This document shows positions 46,301 to 57,609 of a DNA stretch of 64,000 nucleotides, in pieces. Both the position numbers and the translations under genes were made by a program. The stretch's first letter is position 1. Each line of letters starts with the position of its first letter. Origin of the DNA: Nymphaea colorata (lineage: Eukaryota > Streptophyta > Magnoliopsida > Nymphaeales > Nymphaeaceae); the NCBI RefSeq assembly GCF_008831285.2, contig NC_045140.1, positions 413,528 through 477,527 on the forward strand, written 5' to 3'. The notes below the pieces were generated by a model. That model saw only the letters and a list, made by a program, of their open reading frames with translations, was not told the origin of the DNA and did not search any database.

Positions 46301-47696
46301 TAGGATGCATGTCTCACATATTTATGCATTGATCTTCCTAATACCTTTTCTTGTTTATTAGAATTATAGTGGAAAACAGTTCACAACAAGCAATATTAAC
46401 ATAGAAGTTGTGATTATGCTGAGGACTTCTGTTCCCTTTAGTAATATTAAGCTTTTACTTAGGCTTTAAGTTTTAGAAATTAGAACTGGAAACTAACAAT
46501 TGGTATTTGGGAAATCATAAGAAATTGCATTCTTTATAACATTGTAAAGCAGTGACGTTAGCTCATAAACTTACTTTCTTTTATGTGGTATAACCTTTAA
46601 GCCTTGACCATTCAATTTTATTAAATTTGTCTTTAAACTTCATTCTCATGTTGTGGAATGTTTCATGACTTAATCTATTAATATTTAATGCTATTGTGCA
46701 TTAATCATTTGTTGTTACAAGTTGTTGAATGAGAAATGTTTAGTTTTGTTGTGACTTTTCAAAATTAATATTGCACTTTATTGATTTACCTTCCATCTGG
46801 AAAGGGGCTGCTCAATGTTTTTACTCGTGCGTAGTCCAGCCTAGGCTCTAGGCCCAACTCACGGCCTGGCTACGACCTAGCACTTTTGACGACATACATA
46901 TGGACATACAAGATACACATTGATCGACACTGTAACTCTCCAAAAATACCGTGTCTATTCCATATTTGCACTAATATCAAGCACAATAAAAATCTTCTTG
47001 ATTGCAAATGCTATAATTCATTACATGTACAGAACCTTGAGTGAACTGCATATGCTATAACTCATTACATGAATAAAATCTTGAGTGGAACTCCAATTTC
47101 ACCCCCAAAAAAAGGCAAAATAATATATACTCAAGAACAAAAAAAATCAGTTCATAGCATTAGAATTTTGATATCTATTAAACCCAATTGCAAGTGTAGA
47201 GTTCTATATAATTTTATGTTCCATTTCATCCCTCAAACTTATTGACGTCGTTACTCAAATTACAAAGTCCTCGTGCAGAAGAATGAGTGCAAGATGACAA
47301 AATTAAGATAAGGTTGAAGAAAAGGAAAGGATTCTTATGCAGATATCAAGATGAAAAGGGGAAAAGGGGAAACATCAAATATATACTTATTAAATGTGTT
47401 CCTTGTTTTGCATATACCATACAAGCATAAGTCTTCCTATACATTAGATAATCAACCATGCTCCTAAAATTATGGCAACTCTCCTCTCCAACAATCTTGC
47501 ACCCTAACCTTAAAAAGGGCAGCTTTATGAGCTAAAAAACTGAGCACATTGATTCCCACATTACTGCCCCATAGTTCAGCAAAGCCAGCAGGAATAACCT
47601 ACCATCTGGAGCATCCCAGGGGCTTTTTAGTGGATCACCTTCATCCGGCTTGTATGGACCTTCTGTATAGCCAGTGCAACAAAGCCACCGCTTCAT
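40001..47696 (-). CDS. PTI1-like receptor-like cytoplasmic kinase (Ser/Thr kinase; 'PTI1-like tyrosine-protein kinase')
   Basis: Seven coding exons on the minus strand: 47,603-47,696; 41,555-41,802; 41,286-41,412; 40,924-41,197; 40,522-40,654; 40,349-40,435; 40,001-40,141. They sum to 1104 bp, 367 aa, and all phases and GT-AG sites fit. The N-terminus MKRWLCC with paired Cys suggests lipid attachment at the membrane. A short Pro-rich linker follows, then the kinase: glycine loop [14 protein letters not shown] lysine, catalytic [16 protein letters not shown] in the DFG place, activation segment [18 protein letters not shown], and [20 protein letters not shown]. The DFN instead of DFG is a PTI1-clade trait, not damage. 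The C-terminus ends VVKALQPLL plus a Pro-rich tail. Tomato Pti1 is phosphorylated by Pto, and relatives work in OXI1/ROS and ABA signalling; the role of this gene is inferred from family. Intron 1 (5.8 kb) is swollen by insertions. Intron 6 (40,142-40,348) contains (TA)n and (GA)n. Confidence 0.96.
40279..40345. repeat. (TA)n(GA)n microsatellite in kinase intron 6
   Basis: A TA run at 40,279-40,324 followed by GA repeats that end 4 bp from the exon-6 donor. Length variation here could touch the splice context. Confidence 0.9.
43555..44287. mobile_element. Non-autonomous hAT-type element filled with CGTATCGTATC repeats, in kinase intron 1
   Basis: Ends CAATGTTGTA and TACAACACAG are inverted repeats. 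The flanks CTCTCATT at 43,547-43,554 and 44,288-44,295 form a perfect 8-bp target-site duplication, the hAT hallmark. Both terminal regions consist of CGTATC/GATACG words. The interior (43,760-44,160) is unrelated AT-rich DNA with a CATCATC-type stretch. It is 733 bp with no transposase. Confidence 0.85.
44676..46896. mobile_element. Candidate 2.2-kb TIR element with coding-like cargo, in kinase intron 1
   Basis: The left end TATGTTGTCAAA (44,676-44,687) and right end TTTGACGACATA (46,885-46,896) are inverted repeats (11 of 12). Both are followed inwards by CCTAGGC/GCCTAGG-rich segments (44,691-44,745 and 46,838-46,880). The interior holds plus-strand sequence that reads as protein over about 45,330-46,080 in shifting frames with several stops, for example [20 protein letters not shown], then in the neighbouring frame [20 protein letters not shown] and [21 protein letters not shown] do not recognise the protein. 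No clear target-site duplication is seen. The pieces could also be two independent repeats. Confidence 0.45.
45144..45262 (+). repeat. 42-bp tandem repeat, 2.8 near-perfect units, open in frame
   Basis: The unit starts GCAATTAGGACCAATAGGCT at 45,144, 45,186 and 45,228. It reads as the 14-residue repeat [14 protein letters not shown] on the plus strand and is also open on the minus strand. It lies inside the candidate TIR element. Confidence 0.95.
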
Positions 47697-49040
47697 CCTG
47701 TATCTCCTCCTGATATGTCTTAATTCTTCAAGGTAGGAATGGTCCTGAGATGCGAAGAAGCAAATGAGAATGTTGCAGCAATAACTAGGACGCTACCCTT
47801 AATAACTGTTTCCAATGCAAAAGAACGACAAAGGCTGCCTTCTTGAAATCCCTATAAAAAGGTTGCTCAGATGAGCGCAGGCATGGCTATGAAACAAAAT
47901 GATCTAAAACTAATAATGAAAAGGGAAAACAGAAAGTCTCTGATGGATTCTCATAAATCCTCACCAACACACCTCGACAACAAACAATATCTTCCATTTC
48001 ACAGCCAAAACCCAAAAAGTCAAGGAAATCACGAATCAGTTTTAAAAGAGATGAGGACGAAGACAAAATGCAGAGTACGAGACCAATACTTCAACAATAT
48101 AAGAAAGCAAAAAGACAATAAAACCCAGCTGGTAACCAAAAAGGTGATCAATGTTCTCTATGAGGATGGATGACCAATGTAAAGCCAGCATTGACGCCCA
48201 CAATGTTTTTGTAGCTACAACTAATGTCCTAAACCAAAAGTTAATTAGGGAAGCGTCGAACACCACCAACCAATCCGTTCATAAACAATATCAAAAGCAA
48301 AGCTGTTATTCTGAATACCAAATTCTCCCTATATGTTTATGCAAGGGCTCAACAAGAAGAATCTCCAACACCCAGACCAAGCGCCACCACCAACCCCCAC
48401 AACCCTACCCCCCCCCCCCCCAACACAACAAACACCTCCCACCCAACCTGGGGGCCCAAATTCACATCAAAACCAAACAATTTTAAAAAATTATCGAAGT
48501 ACTAAACTGGACGCCAGTACCTGCTAAAGGAAGAAAATAGCGCAAACTCAATAGAATTAGCAAAATTTAATCAAATGACCATCAAAGGGACCAGATCCCG
48601 AGATGGGTAGGCAAGAAAAACGATAATTTTGAACGCCAACAAAAGAATAAACCAAAAAAAAAAATCCGACAGAAAAAAGAAAGGATAAAAGATGTCAAGA
48701 AAGAATATGATCCTTATGGCGAAAAAAAATAACCGCAAAATTTCAACAGAAGGATAGAAGAAAACTAGCGCTTTCCTTATTGCTAAAAAAAAGATATATA
48801 TATATCGAACTGGCAGGGAAAGATGAAAGAGGCGATTCTTGCCTGCCCTTGAGGAGGAGGGAGAGGAATCCTTCGGTGACTTCGACGCTGATGGCCCTGA
48901 TGGCTTGACGGAGGGCTAGCTCTGAGAGAGAAAGAGAGATATATATACGGGAAAAGATGGGGCGGGGGGCAGCAAAAACGTAACCGCGTGAAAGTTGAAT
49001 AGTAGGAAAGGAGGGGCGGTGGGGAAGAGAATTATATAGT
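47697..49040 (-). promoter_or_regulatory. 5' region of the PTI1-like kinase: UTR intron and core promoter
   Basis: A good acceptor (CATCTCAG) puts an exon start at 47,744, 48 bp before the ATG. Upstream, 48,843-48,910 resembles a 5'UTR exon, ending AAGGGCAG followed by GCAAGA. This would be a GC-AG type donor if used. A TATA stretch (TATATATAT) lies at 48,938-48,947, and a second, CTATATAAT, at 49,031-49,039. The frame is also open upstream of the ATG to the acceptor (HSYLEELRHIRRRYR), so an N-terminal extension cannot be excluded. The poly-C run at about 48,411-48,421 and the (TA)n near 48,794 are within the presumed intron. Confidence 0.45.
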
Positions 49041-49149
49041 GACCTGTCTCTGTCCCCGTTAACGACATTTTGTCTGCTAGCTTTATGTTTTGTTCTCTGC
49101 CACATTACTAAGATGACGTTTTGTTTTTGCAATGTAAATCATCATTAGT

Positions 49150-52100
49150 TAATCTTCGTCCCTTTCGAGTTGGAAACTCTGTTTTGAAATTCTAAGCTTT
49201 CCCATCATGGTATCTTCCTAAATATTGCAGGTCAGAGAGCTCACCATATATTCAGGAAATGCTTCCCAAAAGAAATACTTGATAAAAAATGGCAGTTGAC
49301 GTGTAGGAAATTGTACCAAAATTGTGAAATTAAAAGATCAAATTTTCAAGTTCTTTTCAAAGATCTTAATTAACTTGTCATGTTCTTTTTTCATGATAGT
49401 TATTATTTAGGTGGGGAGTCTGATCATTTCTTCATTTCAGATTTAAAATCCATGGATCTGATATCAATCTGACAGGCAAGATTCTCATGCAAAAAATCTA
49501 CCGTAAAATCATTAAAATACATAGGTCAACAAACTAAGGATCTTAAGTCGGTCTTAAGATCCACAACTGAAATCATTAATGTTGTGTTTGTTTCAGATCT
49601 GATCTGAAATCCCTAGGATCTTAGATCTATGGATTTAAGATCGGACCCCTTCTCCCCAATCCGACCTTAAACACTTGGTTTTTAACTGTAGCATGCACAT
49701 CCTGAGATGTGGATGTTCAAAATACACTTTTTTTATGCAGCATCGGATCTAAAGCTATGAAACTCAACGTAATTTATTTTTTGCATGAGAAAAGTCTGAT
49801 TTAGGATCTGAAGTAGGAGGGTCTGATTTTGAACAAGGATCTCAAATCATAAGGATTTTAGATCATGGGCGATCAAATACCCAATGCTACTCCCATTGTA
49901 GGATTATGAGGACCGTACCCTCACCCCGAGAGCTATATATAAGTGAATGTAGTTATAATTCAAAACCTATAAATCCACCGCTAAATAGGTTCACTTGGAT
50001 GTATCCATCCGTGAGATTTTAGAAGGATAAAAAAAATTTACAACCAAAAATTTTGAAAATTTATAAAATATAATCTTTTGTTTGCTCGTTGAAGGTATGA
50101 ACTATGGAGATCTTGTTCATACGGTTAAAAATGCAGCTAAACTTTACAACTATACTTTTTTCGCTCAAAATTAAGTCCACTTTTTATACAAGTATACGAT
50201 ATGTTTTTCTTTCATAATTGCAGTCGGGTGAGTGACGGAAGTACATTTTCATTTTTACCTCACAAAAAAATATACATTTTTTCATTAAACAGAAGATAAA
50301 ATATTATATATATATATATATATATTTGTGTGTGTGTGTGTGTGTGTGTTTTGTGTGTGTGTGTGTGTGTGTGTGTAGATCAGTAAATGTTGGCAGCAAG
50401 AGATATTGAATTACCTCTCAACTAACATGAGATTGACCAAATTTTTAAAACACAGAAAGAAGACTAACTTCAAGGTATTCGTGCCGGTTTGATTTATTAA
50501 CGCACTTTAAGTTTGAATTAGCCAAGGTTAAACTGGCCGCAAAAATGTTTTTAGAAATAAAAGTTTAAAACAATTAGGTGAATATTTTTAATCATATAAT
50601 CTAAAACCTCGTGTGCTTTTGGTAATCACAAAAAGTGTACTGAACGGTTTTCCTTTTCCAGCTATTTCTGATATTTTCGAATTCATTCTGGATCCAAATT
50701 TTATTTTTAGTTTTAAATGTGACTCAAATTCCATTTTGAATCCATTCCAGACCCAAATCCTATATTCATACCGTTTTTAATCCAAATCATATATCCAGAT
50801 CGGATCTTAGCCCCTTTCTCTAGATTGAGATCCATATCCAAGTCCAGCCCTCTCTTTCGTTCCAAATCCAGACCCAAACCCAACCGTTTGTTTGACATCG
50901 CTTGCCTTTCCTGGTCATGATCCTAACTCTTGATTCATATCCAATGCCTTTAGGATCTAGATCCATACATAGATTCAAAATTTGGATCTCATATCCAGAA
51001 CTAGATGAAAAAAAATCGTGCCCTAGATCGAAAATCTGGACCTTAAGCTACATACCCAAAATGAAGTTTTAGATCCAAACCATGACCCATTTCACACTAA
51101 TGAAATAGCTTGTTCTTAAGGCTTTTGATAGTACTGCCTTTTTGACCAAAGGACTTGTTACCATGTCATTACTTCATGTTTGTTGTGTGTCCTCAAGCCA
51201 AAGCAAACGGGACGGGAGGCACTAATTGTTTTGTGGATTATGGCTTTCTCCCATGGTTCTGTACTTGTCCTAATCAGATGAAAAGAAGCTAAAAATTCAG
51301 TTAGTTTCAAATATTAATAAAGGTGCTTGGAATGCCAATGTATCTTGTCAAAACTTGTTTGATCGCAAAAGAGAGAAGGAAACATAAAAGCATTTGCTTT
51401 GACACTCGCTTAGCTGGAGGAGCACTTGTTTAAAAATACTCACATATGATGAGACACTTACATATATATATAAGGACAAATGTTTAATGATGCTTATTTA
51501 AAAATAAATAAATTTTAAGAGACTGTTGTGGGCAACTGCCCACACTAGTCACCATGTGGCTCTGTACTGCTAACAAGTATCAATTATAGCTCCTTTGATA
51601 TTAGGCATTTCTTTCAAATGAACAGCAACAGCAAACAGATCCCATGTTTTCGGGCGCCCCTAACCTTAATTTTTTTAAAAAAAATATATATACCAAAAAT
51701 TGTGGAGATTTTGAAAAAAAAAAATGAACAGTGGCCAGTGAAATTTTTGCTTACTTTGGTGTGATGTTTATATACATTGTTTTCTTTAGAGCGGGTTTCA
51801 TTCTTTCTAACAAATAGTTTTACTTTTCAAAAGTTTTTTTTCTTTACGTGTTTTGTTAGTGGACTCAAGTCCATGATTATCTTATGGGTCTTTTTGGTGG
51901 TTGGAACATCCACACAATATTTCATTTGCCAAATAACTTTCTAAGAGTTGTTCCAAATAGTAATATTTTGTTATTATTCTATAGGTTTGCTCCAAAAAAT
52001 GAGGCAAACATTTCTTAAACTGTTCAACGAATGAAACAATAACATAACATTATTGTTTTCAAACGTCTCATTAGAAATTGTTTGGTAATAGTAACACACT

Positions 52101-53310
52101 ATTAATCGGAGACAAATTTATCAAACTCTACAATAAATTATTTCATGAATTTACTACATTTTTTTTTCCTGTGGTAGATTTATAAGGCAACAACACTATG
52201 TTATTATTTTCAAATCGCCTCCTAAGTTCTCTTGACCATTCGCATCCACCTCAATTTTTTTTTTAAATTCATATGTAAATTTTAGAAACTTTAATTCGAC
52301 TCTAACTCTAAAGCACCGAAAGCAGGCCCTGATCAAGCAAACAGCTTTGTTATGTGAAATTAGATTAGCCATGATCAAGCGAGCAAGCTATAGAACAAAG
52401 AACTGATTCACGAACCATACAATCGTTCTTCTTTCTTTGCTACTGACCCTTCATTTGTTCAAAGCTCCGTTCACTGAGCTAGTTACCTGCTGGAGGTCCA
52501 AGGAGATCAAATATTTATTTTATTGTTGAACAGATCCACATCAAATCCATGGATTTCAAATCTGAAGTAATCAAACGCTTCCTAACGACAATGGAAGGAC
52601 ACATGGGAACACTCTCAAACTGTACTGAATGTCGCCTAAGTTCATTCTAAATAACGGCTCGCTCTCATTCCCTCCGTAGAAAGATCTGGACAGAAGGAAG
52701 AAAAAGCTACCCGAAAAGATGAGTCAGTGATGAGAAAAGAAAAAGAATGGGGTACAGTATTGGCATGATAATGTTGAGAGGGAGAGAGATCCTTACTTTT
52801 GCGAAATAGGAAGTTAAAGAGGGATTCAATTATCTATCTGAATCTAAATTCAATTAGTTAAAAAAACATATATCTGTCTATGAGACTGGAAGCTGACTCA
52901 AGTTCCACATTACCAACTCACATTCATCAAATTAAACTTTACACTGCATTAGATGATAAGATGGACGTCAAGAAGAAAACTTACATGTATATAGAAATTG
53001 ATAGGTATGCGACCTATAATCATCTTGGTCGTTGATCATTTCAAGATGGAAGACTAGAAAAGGTTCATGAAAAAAAATAAGATAGGATGGGTAGGTTCTA
53101 GATCCATCAGTAAGAGTCTAGGCCTTCAAATATATATATATAATTTTTTGAATAAAATTTTGCCTTCAGCACAAAGATGATGCAAATGGGCCCCCTAGGG
53201 ATGAGTCAATATAAGGGCTTGGCCATACTAAAAAATGAACTTCGCCTGCTCACAAAAAGCAATGTCATAATAATCAAGGCAGGTCTGAATAAGAATATGT
53301 GTTGTCATCA
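49150..53310. other. Intergenic, repeat-derived
   Basis: No gene recognised. 49,430-49,880 is rich in GATCTGA/GATCTTAGATC words, and 50,640-51,090 in GATCCAAATCC / CCAGATCC words. Both look like further motif-repeat elements without clear ends. 51,405-51,570 resembles 36,810-36,840 and 37,630-37,670 (ACTCACA...GGGCAACTGCCCACACTAG...ATGTGGCTC). Confidence 0.5.
50302..50377. repeat. (TA)n(TG)n microsatellite
   Basis: A TA run then a TG run interrupted once by TTTTG. Confidence 0.95.
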
Positions 53311-53318
53311 ACCAAATA

Positions 53319-53474
53319 CCAATGGCGGAGTTACATGTGGGCTGGTGTAGGCGTTGTTTATTTTCATTTTAACATTCTCAAATATCTCATCTCTAATATA
53401 TATGAGTGCCGTTTAGAATACAAAAATTTGCAAATAAGTAATCCTTTATGAAATTTTTCTGGCTCCACCAATGG
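53319..53474. mobile_element. Short TIR element, CCAATGGCGGAG...CTCCACCAATGG
   Basis: Terminal inverted repeats of 12 bp with one mismatch. It is 156 bp, AT-rich and non-coding inside, and shares its end type with 36,754-37,049. Confidence 0.6.
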
Positions 53475-53712
53475 ATGATTACCCATTGTACGAATGTTGT
53501 ATATCAAGCTGGCTAGCTGTCATGTTAGCTAAGTAGCCAACATGGAGACTGGGGATACGTATGCAAACTCCTGATGTATGGAGCCCATAGAAATCTTTCA
53601 TGTCCTCTTTGCATATATATATATATATATACATGATCCGGACTCTGCACATATATGCAGTCTTGTAAAGGAACAGCAAGATCGTAGAAAATCTCTGGAT
53701 CGTTTACTCACA

Positions 53713-53944
53713 GCGATTTGAATAGAATATAAACTTGGTTGCCCACAGGAAGAACGAGAGGAGAAGGAACAATATCCGAGCTCCACCAGGTTTGACGCTC
53801 CTGTTCCGATCCCTTGCCTAGTAGAAGAGCCTCCGCTATAACATGAACATCATCTAGGACAGCTCCATAGATAGCGTCGAGAGTGACCGACTGGTCACGG
53901 AAGACATTGTAATTTCTTTCATGCTCACCAAATCTTCCAAACAA
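53713..53944 (-). other. Open stretch of 77 codons ending at a strong splice donor; possible exon or gene fragment
   Basis: Minus strand, reading GEHERNYNVFRDQSVTLDAI, then YGAVLDDVHVIAEALLLGKG and WWSSDIVPSPLVLPVGNQVY. The frame runs to 53,708 through CT|GTGAGTAAAC, an excellent donor at about 53,713. GC content and codon choice look more coding-like than the surroundings. No family is recognised, no start or second exon is visible, and another minus frame overlaps. Confidence 0.3.
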
Positions 53945-54261
53945 TAAAGCGGGGGATCATGTGCCACAGGTCGAGCATCCTTTCTCGTTAAATAGAAATT
54001 TTTTATAAAGGGAGGCGAATTAAAGTTTTTAAAATTTGACACGGGCTGAAATATCATTTTTCAAAATTTTTATATAACATAAGTAAAATTTTCTAAAATT
54101 TACATATAAATTTAAAAAAAAAATAAGGTGGGGTCAGGGTCCATGTGCCCCCCCTCCTGGATCCACCCTTGCGCATATTGGTTCATTAAAGCCTTTGACG
54201 TCCATTCGTAGCTTATGTTCTTCTATTGGTTTCAACACAATTTATCTATTCTATGCTAACA

Positions 54262-55215
54262 GGGGTGAGCATGAGTCCTCGGGAGTGCTGGCACAACAAG
54301 GGTGAAGCTAGTAAGTCGCTGGTTTTTATTTTGAATACCAGAGCGTCAACTCTCTGTACTATAAAAGAAAGGTCGTCGATGTGCAAATTAAAAGAGACTT
54401 TGTACCTTATAAGAATGAAAAATTGGGTGAGAGTTTGACCTTCAATTAGTGATGGGTCTCTCCCTTTCACCCGAAATAGAGGAGCACATGAAAGGTACTA
54501 ATTTTCACAACCCATTTGACCTTCAACTAGGTTGTTCATAGGAAGTATGAAGAAAACGGCTCTCATGTACTCATCACTTATTAAACATGATATATGTACT
54601 GCTTAATACGTTTTAGGAAAATAGTCGGGATGGAGAACGGTTTTCAGGAAAATACTCGGGAATGGATGATAATGGAAGGTGGTGCTACAGTACTGATACC
54701 ATTTTCGGAATGCTTGTTAGATATTGTATTTATATATAATATTATATACATATATTATTTTCCGTACATATTTATATATGTACTTATATCTCTTATATAT
54801 ATTACATATATATAATATGCAAATATTATATATGCATGTAACATATATTTGTATAACACATATGTATTTGAATAATATGTACATATATGTCATATAATAT
54901 GTACTTATAGCATAACTGCATAAATGATACTTGTATGTCCATGTACATACATGTATATGTCAAGGGTGAGCATGAGTAGATGTGCAAGTTAAAACAGACT
55001 TTCTACCTTATAAGAATGAAAAGTTGGGTGAGGGCTTCGACCTTCAACTAGTGATGGATCTCTCCCATTCACCCGAAATAGAGAAGCACATGAAATGTAC
55101 TAATTTTCACAACCCATTTGACCTTCAACTTGGTTGTTCATAGGAAGTATGAAGAAAACAGCTCTCATGTACTCATCGCCTATTAAACATGATATACGTG
55201 CTGCTTAATATGTTT
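54262..55215 (+). repeat. Direct repeats of ~240 bp flanking an AT-rich spacer
   Basis: 54,380-54,613 and 54,979-55,213 share GTGCAARTTAAAA.AGACTTT through CATGTACTCATC and TTAAACATGATATA to GCTTAATA. The marker GGGTGAGCATGAGT precedes both (54,263 and 54,964), but about 100 bp between the marker and the repeat is missing in the second. The spacer (54,720-54,950) is nearly pure A/T with TATATA words. Confidence 0.9.
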
Positions 55216-55219
55216 CAAA

Positions 55220-56160
55220 TTTCTAAAATAATATCTATAGTTTTACATATAAATTGCAGAAAAATAAAGTTCACAGCTATAAATAAGAAAGAACAACACG
55301 TACCGATTCGAGGCATTTTTGGCTTGCGTGAAGAAAGGGTTCAAGTAAGAGGGGAATATACTTAATTAGATCCATCAAAGATAGGTTGCCTGTAATATGG
55401 CTTCCACCTTTGTGGGCAATTATGTAGTCTCCTATGTTCTAACTTATTCTGGGCGTGAGGGAGGTTATCCTACTACCCAAACGAGAGTCGAAGCTTCCTC
55501 CTTTTTCCTTCATAGTAAGAATAGTTGTATGCTTGTAGAGTCCACCCCCAGTTTTGGTACAGGAGCATAAACCTGCATGGGCTGAACTAGTAATGTGCCG
55601 CACTCGCATCCCATCCGCCCATTTGAGATATGCCCCTTGGAATGCCCTACCTTATTAGAAATACAAAATGTACAGATTCTTTACTACGACTTTATTTTTG
55701 TTAATGGTAACTTTTGAATGTCCATTGATTAGTTCAAGGTAGTGAATTTTTTATATTGCAACTCATGCTCTATTGTCTCTAGTCTAGTTTCCATAGGGGC
55801 AACAGAGATTTGGGGTTTTAGTCTTATATGTGAATGATGGGAAACAAACCTAATATCATGAAGCTTAGAGCAACGAGATAAAGTCAATTCAGTATTAAAG
55901 AAATAATGAGAAAAAGATATACCATTCATGGTTTGAAATATCATGTTAATATTAATGTTTGGGGGCTGGGGTGCATTATGTGTTGCATCTATGGTTCCAC
56001 CTTTGGTGGTTATGCTCCTAAATCATAAAAGAGGGGGGTGGGTCATGCGTGCAAGTTGAAACACAGAGAAATCTCACCACCTAATACCGATGTAGCTCTA
56101 AACTCTGGTGGTAAGGGAAAGAATGAGAGCTTTGGATGGTGTGACCAAATGAGAGGCTTT
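55220..56160. other. Intergenic, no gene recognised
   Basis: Unremarkable AT-rich sequence. A 71-codon minus frame (55,729-55,944) shows no recognisable domain. Confidence 0.4.
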
Positions 56161-56550
56161 AATCATAGTCACAAATAATGTTTCGGAGTTTTAAACAACG
56201 AAGTTTTTCTTACGTATAATAAAGCAAGCTTGAAAAAAAAGGAAAAATATGATAAATTTTAAAAAATAAAAAAAAAACTAAAAATGAAGGGAAAATAAAA
56301 TAATTGAGAAACTAATAATATAAACATAAAAAAATAAGTAGATTTGCAACAAAAAAAAAAAGAAAATGAAAAAAAAAAACTGTTTGGCATTAAAAAAAAG
56401 TGAAAAATGAAAAAAGTGAAAAAAAGGCGTTAAAAACAAGTTTTTTAGTTTTTAACATTTTTTTCATAAAACATGTTTTTTTACTTTTAAACGGCATTTA
56501 ATTTTGTCGCGTTTTTTACCTTAACAAGAAAAAACATGTCCAAAGGATAT
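56160..56550. repeat. A-rich interspersed element, member 3 of 3
   Basis: Parallels 18,220-18,610: AATAATGTTTCGGAGTTTTA at the left, CGTATAATAAAGCAAGCTT, A-rich middle, TTTTAAACGGCATTTAATTT at the right. Confidence 0.7.
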
Positions 56551-57609
56551 GTAAATAACAGGAAAGATGCATAAGCATCAGACAAAAAGATGATCAAGAA
56601 CATTCTAGTACGCGAAGAGTTAACTGGGGACCTAACACAGTCCCCTAAAAACCAGCTACTCTCCCTGTAAAATTGAAAAAATTGCTGCCAACATCACCCA
56701 TAGTCATATCTGTAATCTATTCCTCTCTATCTGAGCTTCTTCCTGCCCACTTTCTTCGGCACTTCACTGTTGTTTACTGTAACACCATTGCTTCTTTCCT
56801 CTAAAATTTTCCACCTCCTAGGCCATCGACGCCTTCCTTCCATCCTAGCATAGCTTCTTACCCATCCCCTGCTGTTAGCATAGCTCCCACAGTTGGCCTG
56901 GTTTTTTTAGTTTATCATTGATGTGGTGATCCCTCTTTAAATTGTATCCAATTCCTATCTTGTATCCGCTTTGTGTGTGTTATTTTGTTCTTATATGATT
57001 AGTTTTAGTATGTGTTAATCTGTCCTTACGTTTTGAATTTATTAAGCGACAGGTGGGCAGTCCTTCAAGAGTTAAATTAAACGATATCTCTAGAAACGTC
57101 TAACATCTCCACTGTTACAAGTTTGTCTCGTCAAAATCTTGAAAACAAATGTTAGGACCTACTTACACGATCTTGATGGCGACCATTTGTATTCAGTGGA
57201 GAAAAATGGCACCATATGCTCATATGATCTTATTGATCATGTTTAACTTCTGCTGCAGCCCATTTATGATCACCATCAGTGACCGCAACTTCTTGACAGT
57301 TCCGCAGAGCTTGTTTTATACATTCGATATTTACCAACCTAGCCACTCAGGAAAAAAAGAAAAGAATATCGGCAAATAAAAGCTTATATTTTAGTTCAAA
57401 AATAATTTGATATTTCGGAATTAATTTTAAAAATAAAAAAGTAAGACGACATAGACGGATGGCTGGCAACCAATATGCTACAAAAGTAGCAAATGATGCG
57501 GCACCTAGTGATCCACGTTGACGACAAGTCAATAAGCAAAAAGATCACGGCCCTTTCGACACGGACAGTCCTAGCAGTCGTTTTAGGGCAAAGATGAGAT
57601 AAGGGTATT

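Noticed and set aside
54262-55215. TRIM retrotransposon
   Set aside because: Arms are unequal, there are no TG/CA termini, and no primer-binding site follows the left arm.
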